This document shows positions 1 to 4,790 of a stretch of 5,705 nt of DNA, piece by piece. Made by a program: the position numbers and the translations under genes. Under the pieces are notes generated by a model. It was not told where the DNA came from and made no database searches. It was given only the letters and a program-made list of their open reading frames with translations. Location: assembly GCA_026418215.1 (NCBI GenBank), contig JAOABT010000170.1, forward strand, positions 1 to 5,705, in the 5' to 3' direction. Within the stretch, counting starts at the first letter, position 1. Each line of letters begins with the position of its first letter. This stretch comes from Clostridia bacterium (GTDB lineage: Bacteria; Bacillota; Clostridia; DSM-8532).

Positions 1-1
1 C

Positions 2-670
2 TCTGCAACCCATTTCCGAGAGGAGTTAGCTAAATATCCTGATGCAAGGCAAATCAATATTTACATTAACAGCTATGGTGGCAGCGTTTTTGAAGGTACA
101 GCTATTTATAGCCAGCTCAGAAGACACCCGGCACAAAAGATAGTGTATATCGATGGGTTTGCTTGCTCAGTAGCATCTGTCATTGCTATGGCCGGTGACA
201 AGGTCATTATGCCAAAAAACACAATGATGATGATTCACAATGCATGGAATATTGCCGTTGGCAACTCTAAGCAGCTTCGAAAAGCGGCTGATGACCTTGA
301 CACTATTATGGAAGGAAATCGCCAGGCATATCTGCAAAAGGCTAAAGGGAAAATTACAGAAGAAAAGCTCATTGAATTACTTGAAGCTGAGACATGGTTA
401 ACAGCAGAACAATGCATTAACTACGGTTTTGCTGATGAGTATGCAGAAAAAGATGCGGACCTCTCTGGGGCAAAAGAAATGCTTCAAAAGGTCAATAAAA
501 CCTTAGAACAGCATCTTAGCTACAACAAAGCGGTAGCGGCCCAAGTAAGAGACTTTTCATTAGAAAATCGTGATCCTGTTCCCAATCCACAGCCTCATGA
601 GAGTGGGAATCAACCCTCAGATTCACAAGTAAACAAACCAGTAAAATTAATGGCGGCATTGTTCCGCTAA
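2..670 (+). CDS. ClpP-like phage prohead (head maturation) protease, N-terminus outside window
   Basis: This is a serine peptidase of the ClpP/crotonase fold, as used by HK97-type phages to trim the capsid protein scaffold domain inside the assembling prohead. The frame is open from the left edge, so the true start is upstream; 222 residues are visible. In visible-fragment numbering, INSYGGSVFEG (22-32) matches the ClpP oxyanion-region strand, with Tyr where Pro is usual. GFACSVASVIAMAGD carries the nucleophile Ser56, and MMIHNAW carries His79. The third triad position, in ETWLTAEQCINYGFADEY, appears to be Glu130 rather than Asp; ETW at this site is familiar in phage members. The C-terminal 50 or so residues are Pro/Asn/Gln-rich and look disordered. 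The gene ends 28 nt before the major capsid gene, its expected substrate. An internal GTG at 143 is not the start, because the conserved fold begins upstream of it. Confidence 0.93.
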   Translation, partial: SATHFREELAKYPDARQINIYINSYGGSVFEGTAIYSQLRRHPAQKIVYIDGFACSVASVIAMAGDKVIMPKNTMMMIHNAWNIAVGNSKQLRKAADDLDTIMEGNRQAYLQKAKGKITEEKLIELLEAETWLTAEQCINYGFADEYAEKDADLSGAKEMLQKVNKTLEQHLSYNKAVAAQVRDFSLENRDPVPNPQPHESGNQPSDSQVNKPVKLMAALFR

Positions 671-682
671 TTTTTTGTTCAA

Positions 683-688
683 AAGGAG
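683..688 (+). promoter_or_regulatory. Ribosome binding site of the major capsid gene
   Basis: AAGGAG lies 10 nt before the ATG at 699. It decides the start: an in-frame TTG at 675 would lie upstream of this site and has no ribosome binding site of its own. Confidence 0.85.
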
Positions 689-698
689 AGAAAAAAAC

Positions 699-1892
699 AT
701 GAAGAATCTTGATCTTGTACAGCAAAAGAAACTTGAGATTATGCAGAGAATCAACCAGGCCGTAAAGGAAGGCAATGAGGAAAACTTTGCACAGGCATTT
801 ACCGAATTCACCAATATGCTGCAGGAAGCAGTCTTGGCAGAAGCCAAGGGACTGATTCAATCCAATGACAACGCCATCCTTTCTGGTCGTGGAGTAAGAG
901 CCCTTACCAGCGAAGAAACCGAATACTATCAAAAAGTTCTTGATGCAATGAAGACCAATAATCCCAAACAGGCGTTAACCGATGTTGACAATGTTCTTCC
1001 CAAGACGGTAATTGACGCCATTTTTGAAGACTTGACGGCTGAGCATCCGTTGCTTAATGCAATCAACTTCCAAAACACCGGTGCACTTGTTGAAATTCTC
1101 GTTAGCACATCGTCTGGTGTTGCGGGCTGGGGTGATCTTACCGCCACTATCAATAAAGAAATTGCCGGCGCTTTTGCCGTTGTTGACCTCACTCAAAAGA
1201 AGTTGTCAGCTTTTATTCCTATATCCAAGGCTATGCTTGACCTCGGCCCTGAATGGCTGGATCGTTATGTAAGGTCTATCCTTACAGAAGCACTCGCGAC
1301 AGAGCTGGAAGCTGCCGTTGTTGACGGAGATGGAAACGGCAAACCACTTGGCATGACCAGAGCCCTCACAGGTGCAGTAGATGGTGTTTACCCCAGAAAG
1401 AACGCTATTGCTGTTACTTCACTTGACCCGGAGACAATTGGTGGTCTTTTAAACACCATCTCGCAAGGACCCAACAGTAAACGCCGCGCTGTTCCAAAAC
1501 TCCTTATGGTTGTGAGTCCTACTGATTACTACACAAAGGTTTTCCCGGCCACTACCGCACGTACTGCTGACGGCGGCTTCAATGCAAATATATTCCCTTA
1601 CCCTGTTGATGTAATTCCGTCTCCTGCGGTGCCTAATGGACATGCAGTGTTTGGTCTTGCAAGCCGTTATTTCTTTGGCCTTGGCACCTCAAAAGGCGGA
1701 AAGCTGGAATACGATGACAGCTACAAGTTCCTTGAAGATCAGAGGGTTTACTTGATTAAGCTGTACGGCAACGGCAGGCCACTTGATGCCAACGCATTTG
1801 TCTATGCTGATATATCTGGCCTTAAGCCTTATGTCCAGCATGTGTATGTCACAAATGCTGATGAGTTCCCTAATGGAACACCTGCAGCATAA
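699..1892 (+). CDS. HK97-fold major capsid protein with N-terminal scaffold (delta) domain
   Basis: This 397-residue protein should form the pentamers and hexamers of the icosahedral head. Residues 1 to about 60 are rich in Lys, Glu, Gln and Leu and look helical, like the delta domain that serves as internal scaffold in HK97-type phages. The Gly/Arg-containing stretch LSGRGVRALTSEE (61-73) is a plausible boundary region, but the cleavage site is not identifiable by eye. Family-typical segments follow: FIPISKAMLDLGPEWLDRYV (172-191), the DGDGNGKPLGM turn (209-219), and a C-terminal block from about 338 to 372 (YDDSYKFLEDQRVY and NGRPLDANAFVYADIS). The gene directly follows its likely maturation protease, and there is no separate scaffold gene. 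HK97-style Lys-Asn crosslinking residues cannot be assigned without an alignment. The ATG is supported by a good ribosome binding site. Confidence 0.93.
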   Translation: MKNLDLVQQKKLEIMQRINQAVKEGNEENFAQAFTEFTNMLQEAVLAEAKGLIQSNDNAILSGRGVRALTSEETEYYQKVLDAMKTNNPKQALTDVDNVLPKTVIDAIFEDLTAEHPLLNAINFQNTGALVEILVSTSSGVAGWGDLTATINKEIAGAFAVVDLTQKKLSAFIPISKAMLDLGPEWLDRYVRSILTEALATELEAAVVDGDGNGKPLGMTRALTGAVDGVYPRKNAIAVTSLDPETIGGLLNTISQGPNSKRRAVPKLLMVVSPTDYYTKVFPATTARTADGGFNANIFPYPVDVIPSPAVPNGHAVFGLASRYFFGLGTSKGGKLEYDDSYKFLEDQRVYLIKLYGNGRPLDANAFVYADISGLKPYVQHVYVTNADEFPNGTPAA

Positions 1893-1903
1893 GGAGGCAT
1901 CTT

Positions 1904-2098
1904 ATGAGGGTTAAAGTTGTTAAGTCCTTCCGGGACAAGCATACCAATGCCCTCCACAAAGCCGGTACTAAAATTGAAGTATCACGGGAGCGGTATGATG
2001 AAATAAACTCTGCCGCTCTTGGCCCTTTTGTGGAGGAAATCAAACAGGTTGATATACCGCCTGTTCTAAAGCCCAATAAAAAAACTACCAAGAAGTAG
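1904..2098 (+). CDS. Small Lys-tailed protein of the head module, function unknown
   Basis: This 64-residue protein has a very strong AAGGAGG site (1891-1897) that overlaps the capsid gene stop and sits 6 nt from its ATG, so it is probably well translated and coupled to the capsid gene. The N-terminal 45 residues (MRVKVVKSFRDKHTNALHKA followed by GTKIEVSRERYDEI) alternate hydrophobic and charged residues. This suggests a small beta-rich domain followed by a short helix. The tail, KPNKKTTKK, is strongly basic. Small genes like this often lie between the capsid and connector genes in Firmicute phages, but I do not recognise a characterised function. A minor head or decoration role is conceivable from position only. 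Confidence 0.8.
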   Translation: MRVKVVKSFRDKHTNALHKAGTKIEVSRERYDEINSAALGPFVEEIKQVDIPPVLKPNKKTTKK

Positions 2099-2102
2099 GT
2101 GA
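2097..2102 (+). promoter_or_regulatory. Ribosome binding site of the gp6-like connector gene
   Basis: AGGTGA overlaps the stop codon of the preceding small gene and ends 5 nt before the ATG at 2108. It favours 2108 over the in-frame GTG at 2099, which lies inside this site and would have nothing suitable upstream. Confidence 0.65.
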
Positions 2103-2107
2103 CTTGT

Positions 2108-2419
2108 ATGGTGCTGCCTGAAGGGCTGCTTGAGGCAGTCCGCAACTACCTCGACATTACATGGGATGATCCCGAAACTGATAATAAGCTTGCAGGGATA
2201 ATCGCACGTGGGATTCAGTATATCAATAAAGCTGCAGGTGTAGAGTGCAACTTTTCTGATGAAAACAAACCGCGCGAATTGCTTTTGGATTACTGCCGTT
2301 ACGCTCGATCAAATGCCCTCGGTGATTTTCAAACCAATTATCAGCATGAGTTGCTCAGCCTGCAGATGTATTCTGAAATAGAGGCATACCAAGCTGCAAA
2401 TCCAGAGGTGACATCGTGA
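2108..2419 (+). CDS. Head-tail connector protein, HK97 gp6-like
   Basis: This 103-residue, mostly helical protein of the gp6-like connector type forms a ring beneath the portal on which the neck is built. The N-terminal signature is LLEAVRNYLDITWDDPETDNKLAGIIARG (7-35). A first helix ending in YLDI, an acidic turn with DD.ETD, and a long amphipathic helix running into INKAAG are characteristic of this family. A second helical block, RELLLDYCRYARSNALGDFQ (56-75), and a C-terminal helix rich in Leu, Gln and Glu (81-97) follow. The length is normal for the family. The gene starts just after the small gene at 1904 and overlaps the next gene by 4 nt (GTGA). The position after the capsid gene fits. 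Residues 1-3 depend on the chosen ATG. Confidence 0.85.
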   Translation: MVLPEGLLEAVRNYLDITWDDPETDNKLAGIIARGIQYINKAAGVECNFSDENKPRELLLDYCRYARSNALGDFQTNYQHELLSLQMYSEIEAYQAANPEVTS

Positions 2420-2763
2420 AGAACCAGACGTTTAATGATGGCGTAGTCAACATCTATTCAATTGGTAACATAGCGGAACCTGGGAACAAACCCAAAGATG
2501 GACTAACTTTAAAAGTTGGGCAACTACGTTATAAAAAGCGAACTGTAGGAATGGGAAGATTCTGGATTGCAATGCAGGCTCTAGCCAAGATTGATATGGT
2601 TATAAGAGTCCCTCTGCTACCGAATATATCCTCCCAAGATGTAGCTATTCCAATTGATGGTGAGCAATATAAAATTGTTCAGGTACAACAGCCCGAAGAT
2701 GTAAGCCCACCAGTTTTGGATCTATCCCTGCAGAGATTGGAGACAAAACATGGTATTAAGTGA
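2416..2763 (+). CDS. Head closure (head-tail adaptor)-like protein
   Basis: This 115-residue protein probably forms the second ring of the neck, acting as the stopper that retains DNA after packaging. It starts at a GTG overlapping the previous stop (GTGA), with AGAGGTGA at 2404-2411 as ribosome binding site. The N-terminal part (FNDGVVNIYSIGNIAEPGNK, 6-25, and LKVGQLRYKKRTVGMGRFW, 32-50) resembles the short Firmicute head-closure proteins. The C-terminal part, VAIPIDGEQYKIVQVQQPED (76-95) followed by VLDLSLQRLE (100-109), is the typical beta-strand end: a basic solvent-exposed loop and then a strand that carries the product-defining QYKIVQV. The family call rests on sequence style plus position between the connector and tail-terminator genes. 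It is less certain than the capsid and protease calls. Confidence 0.72.
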   Translation: MKNQTFNDGVVNIYSIGNIAEPGNKPKDGLTLKVGQLRYKKRTVGMGRFWIAMQALAKIDMVIRVPLLPNISSQDVAIPIDGEQYKIVQVQQPEDVSPPVLDLSLQRLETKHGIK

Positions 2764-3082
2764 TCTTAGAGATTTACTTCTTACTGTAAGCCCTCATGTG
2801 TTCCACTACTCAGCAACAGACCAAACTGGGAATTACATCATCTGGGCTGAAGAGGGTGAAGGCGGTTCCGCTTATGCAGACAATAAGAAGATTCAGCAAG
2901 TTTTGCATGGGACTATTGATTATTTCACAAAAACCGAGTTTGATCCTGTCTTTCAACAAATCCAGATGAAGCTTAACTCAGTTGATGAACTAGCATGGTC
3001 CTTAAATTCTATACAATACGAGGAAGAAACCGGATACATTCACTACGAATGGGTGTGGGAGGTGGAAAACGACATTGGCTAG
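2750..3082 (+). CDS. Probable tail terminator / tail completion protein
   Basis: This 110-residue protein overlaps the head-closure gene by 14 nt, with GGAGA (2739-2743) 6 nt before its ATG. Residues 15-33 (PHVFHYSATDQTGNYIIWAE region) have the pattern of a short helix followed by Pro/His, an aromatic-rich strand and a YIIW strand. HGTIDYFTKTEFDPVFQQIQ (53-72) gives a strand followed by a helix, and GYIHYEWVWEVE (95-106) is a final strand with dense aromatics. This layout, short helix, strand pair, the .G.I.YFT segment, helix and aromatic C-terminal strand, resembles small tail-terminator proteins of the lambda gpU or DUF3168 kind, which cap the tail tube at the head end. I infer this from architecture and position. 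It could instead be an unclassified neck protein. Confidence 0.6.
   Translation: MVLSDLRDLLLTVSPHVFHYSATDQTGNYIIWAEEGEGGSAYADNKKIQQVLHGTIDYFTKTEFDPVFQQIQMKLNSVDELAWSLNSIQYEEETGYIHYEWVWEVENDIG
3057..3064 (+). promoter_or_regulatory. Ribosome binding site selecting the TTG start of the gp10-like gene
   Basis: GGGAGGTG lies 10 nt before the TTG at 3075. The nearest in-frame ATG (3084) would be 19 nt away, which is too far, so the TTG is the better start. Confidence 0.7.
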
Positions 3083-3548
3083 GATGACAGTTAATGTAAA
3101 TAAGAAGATTACAGAAAAGCTATCTAGTCTTGGTAGTAATACTGATAAAATCTGCAAAAAGGTTGTAATGGCGGGGGCATCTCCCATAGCCGATGAAATT
3201 CGCAGAAATCTTGAAGCGAATCTAAAAGACCCTACTTATGCCGGATTGGGCGGTGTAGCAGATTATGGACGAGTTAAGCAGGCCAGTTATACAGGTGATT
3301 TGCTTAAATCATTCGGAATTGCACCTCCAGATGTTGATAAAAACGGCTGCATTAATACAATGGTCGGGTTTTCTGGGTATGATCGGAAAGGTGTTCCCAA
3401 TGCCCTAAAAGCACGAGCTATGGAAAGTGGTACGTCGCGGCTGAAGAAACGACCTTTTGTCCGTCCGGCAGTTAATAAGACACGAGCAAAATCGAAGAAG
3501 GCCATGGAAGACAAGTTCCAAGAAGAAATAAAAATACACGCATTATGA
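3075..3548 (+). CDS. HK97 gp10-like neck/tail protein
   Basis: This 157-residue basic protein belongs to the HK97 gp10 family, which acts in joining the tail to the head or as a minor neck component. An N-terminal helical segment of about 50 residues, including SPIADEIRRNLEANL (36-50), is followed by a variable middle with SYTGDLLKSFGI (71-82). The diagnostic C-terminal block is ARAMESGTSRLKKRPFVRPA (113-132), matching the family pattern A..mE.GTs....rPF.rPA. The final 25 residues are a Lys/Glu-rich helix. The start is the TTG chosen by its ribosome binding site, and it overlaps the tail-terminator-like gene by 8 nt. In many related phages the gp10-like gene comes before the terminator-like gene; here the order is reversed. 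Confidence 0.85.
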   Translation: MARMTVNVNKKITEKLSSLGSNTDKICKKVVMAGASPIADEIRRNLEANLKDPTYAGLGGVADYGRVKQASYTGDLLKSFGIAPPDVDKNGCINTMVGFSGYDRKGVPNALKARAMESGTSRLKKRPFVRPAVNKTRAKSKKAMEDKFQEEIKIHAL

Positions 3549-3553
3549 TGAAT

Positions 3554-3558
3554 GGAGG
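3554..3558 (+). promoter_or_regulatory. Ribosome binding site of the tail tube gene
   Basis: GGAGG lies 8 nt before the ATG at 3567. An in-frame ATG at 3552 overlaps this site and cannot be served by it, so 3567 is the start. Confidence 0.85.
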
Positions 3559-3566
3559 TTTTAGAA

Positions 3567-4145
3567 ATGGCAGCAATAGGGTTACAGTATTCAGTCTATA
3601 GCCCTCTCACAGAGAATGATGAGGACGGTACTCATACCTATGGCATAGGCAAACGGGGCAGAAAAATGATAAAAGCCGATGTCAAAATCAAAGTCGATGA
3701 AGGGAAGCTTTTTTGCGAGGATGGTGTTGGAGAGGCTGCAAAGGAATTTACCGATGGAACAATCACCATTAATCAGGATGAATTGACGGTGACAATGCGA
3801 AAGGATTTGCTTGGCAACACCACCAAAAGCATAACAGTTGGTTCGGATACCATTGAGGAGCTTTCAAGCAAGGATACTGATATTCAGCCATTTGTTGGGT
3901 TTGGATTTATTCAGACAAAAAAGATCGATAATGTTAGGCAATACAGAGCTGTATTCTTTCCTAAGGTACAGTTTGGTGAACCTGACGAGTCGGCTGAGAC
4001 AAAGGGTGAAAAGATATCCTGGCAGACACCGACAATTGTTGGAACCATTATGAGGCGTAATGATGGTGTGTGGAAGGAAGAGACCACAACTCCTTCACTT
4101 TCCACAGCAATTGCCTATATCAAATCAAAGGCCAATATTACATAA
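3567..4145 (+). CDS. Major tail tube protein, phi13-type
   Basis: This 192-residue protein should polymerise as stacked rings around the tape measure to form the tail tube. It fits the phi13-type major tail protein pattern. MAAIGLQYSVYSPLTENDED (1-20) is the usual N-terminal G(L/F).Y..Y start. ADVKIKVDEGKLFCEDGVGE (37-56) carries the lyaDd-like segment. FTDGTITINQDELT (61-74) and a LLG motif (81-83) follow. VGFGFIQTKKIDNVRQYRAVFF (110-131 region) is the conserved GfG and yra strand. VQFGEPDESAETKGEKISWQ (134-153) holds the conserved F.EP, TkGe and W/F.tP pieces. The length is usual for the family. The stop TAA is part of the strong Shine-Dalgarno of the next gene. High expression is expected from its good ribosome binding site. 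Confidence 0.9.
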   Translation: MAAIGLQYSVYSPLTENDEDGTHTYGIGKRGRKMIKADVKIKVDEGKLFCEDGVGEAAKEFTDGTITINQDELTVTMRKDLLGNTTKSITVGSDTIEELSSKDTDIQPFVGFGFIQTKKIDNVRQYRAVFFPKVQFGEPDESAETKGEKISWQTPTIVGTIMRRNDGVWKEETTTPSLSTAIAYIKSKANIT

Positions 4146-4152
4146 GGAGGTG
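4143..4152 (+). promoter_or_regulatory. Extended Shine-Dalgarno placed unusually far from the chaperone start
   Basis: TAAGGAGGTG is a ten-base match to the complement of the 16S rRNA 3' end and overlaps the tail tube stop codon. It ends 30 nt before the ATG at 4183, far beyond normal spacing. The GTG at 4150 is in frame but lies inside the site, so it cannot be the start it serves. The hairpin at 4154-4175 would bring the site and the ATG together. Confidence 0.8.
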
Positions 4153-4153
4153 C

Positions 4154-4175
4154 AGGGCGGGGGTATCCCCGCCTT
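4154..4175 (+). promoter_or_regulatory. GC-rich RNA hairpin between Shine-Dalgarno and start codon
   Basis: Seven perfect G-C pairs (4156-4162 with 4167-4173), extended by G4155-U4174 and A4154-U4175, close a GUAU tetraloop (4163-4166). When folded, only about 8 unpaired bases (4153 and 4176-4182) separate the Shine-Dalgarno from the ATG at 4183, which is near the ideal distance. It lacks a proper U-tract (TTAGTATTT follows), so an efficient intrinsic terminator is unlikely. Partial attenuation between the abundant tail tube and the scarcer chaperone is possible. The pairing is seen directly; its role in initiation is inferred. Confidence 0.75.
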
Positions 4176-4182
4176 AGTATTT

Positions 4183-4614
4183 ATGTCGGATATAAAACAA
4201 ATGGGTGTCCCTTTCAAAATAGATCAACATGAGAGAAATCTTATCTTCAATATTTGCGTAATGGATAAAAGCCTTGAGAAGTTTGGGAAAATGGATGATG
4301 TTTTAAACGCCGCCATGGATTTTCAATCGACAGTATGGTTTGCCGTCCAGATGCTAAATGAAGATGCTGAAATATGGAACGAAGATCACAAGGATAATCA
4401 GAAGCCTCTTGTTGATGAATTAAAGGTTAAAAGAAGTGTTGACGGCATGGGCGGCATTGTTGAACTCCAGACCAAGGTGTCTGAGGCTATACTTAAGGGC
4501 TTGCCGAAAGAACAGGTCGAACAGGTGGAGGAGTTAGGAAAAAACTTGATTGCTGCGCAGAGTGGGATGAAGACACTGAAACTGAACCGACAGCAAAGAC
4601 GGGCCAGGAGATAA
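4183..4614 (+). CDS. Tail assembly chaperone, gpG-like (unshifted product)
   Basis: This 143-residue protein is equivalent by position and behaviour to lambda gpG, which keeps the tape measure protein soluble while tube subunits are recruited and is absent from the finished tail. The N-terminus MSDIKQMGVPFKIDQHERNL is followed by helical, mixed-charge sequence, including LEKFGKMDDVLNAAMDFQST (31-50) and a Val/Glu/Lys helix around 96-120. The C-terminus after the slip site is strongly basic (KLNRQQRRARR). It lies between the tail tube and tape measure genes, the standard chaperone position. The ATG at 4183 is chosen because the only in-frame alternative after the tail tube stop, GTG 4150, overlaps the Shine-Dalgarno, while ATG 4201 has no ribosome binding site. 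The frame is open further upstream (to about 4060) only as overlap with the tail tube gene. Confidence 0.82.
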   Translation: MSDIKQMGVPFKIDQHERNLIFNICVMDKSLEKFGKMDDVLNAAMDFQSTVWFAVQMLNEDAEIWNEDHKDNQKPLVDELKVKRSVDGMGGIVELQTKVSEAILKGLPKEQVEQVEELGKNLIAAQSGMKTLKLNRQQRRARR

Positions 4615-4790
4615 ACTTTGCGCAGCTTATTTTTATAGGAAAGACTATTTTAGGTTACACAGAAAAAGAAGTGTGGAGGATGACCTTAAGAAAGCTCATG
4701 CTCCTTTTTAAGGAGTACAGGATTTTTACAGGTATTGAGCCTCGATACGTACATGAAGAAGATGCTGTTCCAGGAGAGGATGTGTTGTAA
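4183..4790 (+). CDS. Frameshifted tail assembly chaperone, gpGT-like fusion (-1 frameshift)
   Basis: Reading 4183-4545 and then shifting back one base to 4545-4790 gives a 202-residue fusion: 121 residues shared with the G-like protein plus 81 new ones. The new part starts with an acidic linker (EWDEDTETEPTAKTGQE), then has INFAQLIFIGKTILGYTEKE and VWRMTLRKLMLLFKEYRIF. These resemble the T portion of phage chaperones, which binds tail tube subunits. The -1 frame is open from 4497 (a TAA lies at 4494-4496) to its TAA at 4788-4790. It has no well-placed start of its own, so frameshifting is the natural way to express it. The canonical heptamer at 4539-4545 and the downstream stem support this. 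Its stop directly abuts the tape measure TTG. Confidence 0.83.
4523..4626 (+). promoter_or_regulatory. Programmed -1 ribosomal frameshift signal
   Basis: Three elements are visible. The slippery heptamer A AAA AAC is at 4539-4545, with AAA and AAC being zero-frame codons (Lys120, Asn121 of the G-like protein). An SD-like purine stretch, AGGTGGAGGAG, is upstream at 4523-4533; its GGAGG core ends 7 nt before the heptamer, and such elements stimulate slippage in bacterial examples such as dnaX. A downstream stem pairs 4552-4563 with 4615-4626: 12 base pairs including one G-U (4560-4618), starting 6 nt after the heptamer. The 51-nt loop runs from 4564 to 4614 and ends exactly with the zero-frame stop codon. 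Pairing and spacing are seen directly; function follows from the known lambda G/GT mechanism. Confidence 0.82.
4772..4779 (+). promoter_or_regulatory. Ribosome binding site of the tape measure gene
   Basis: AGGAGAGG lies inside the end of the frameshifted chaperone reading frame and ends 11 nt before the TTG at 4791. It supports that TTG as the start; there is no ATG or GTG with a better site nearby. Confidence 0.75.

Noticed and set aside
671..698. Possible T-run/A-run stem around the capsid ribosome binding site
   Set aside because: Only about six A-U pairs could form, too weak to argue for control.
516..932. 138-codon minus-strand open frame
   Set aside because: It lies antisense to the end of the protease and start of the capsid gene, both strongly supported. 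Its composition looks like a shadow translation, with Cys/Phe/Leu-rich runs and no ribosome binding site logic.
3838..4053. 71-codon plus-strand frame inside the tail tube gene
   Set aside because: It lies wholly within a well-supported gene in another frame and has no ribosome binding site.
4060..4182. Upstream open extension of the chaperone reading frame
   Set aside because: It overlaps the C-terminus of the tail tube gene in another frame, has no ribosome binding site and gives low-complexity sequence unlike the family. The start at 4183 is better.
4154..4182. Hairpin as a strong intrinsic terminator
   Set aside because: The stem is followed by TTAGTATTT rather than a run of U, and the operon clearly must continue into chaperone and tape measure genes. 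At most it could attenuate.
4680..4790. Separate T gene starting at the ATG at 4680
   Set aside because: The GGAGG upstream touches the ATG, leaving no spacing, and the conserved T segment begins well before this codon. Expression by frameshifting explains the frame better.
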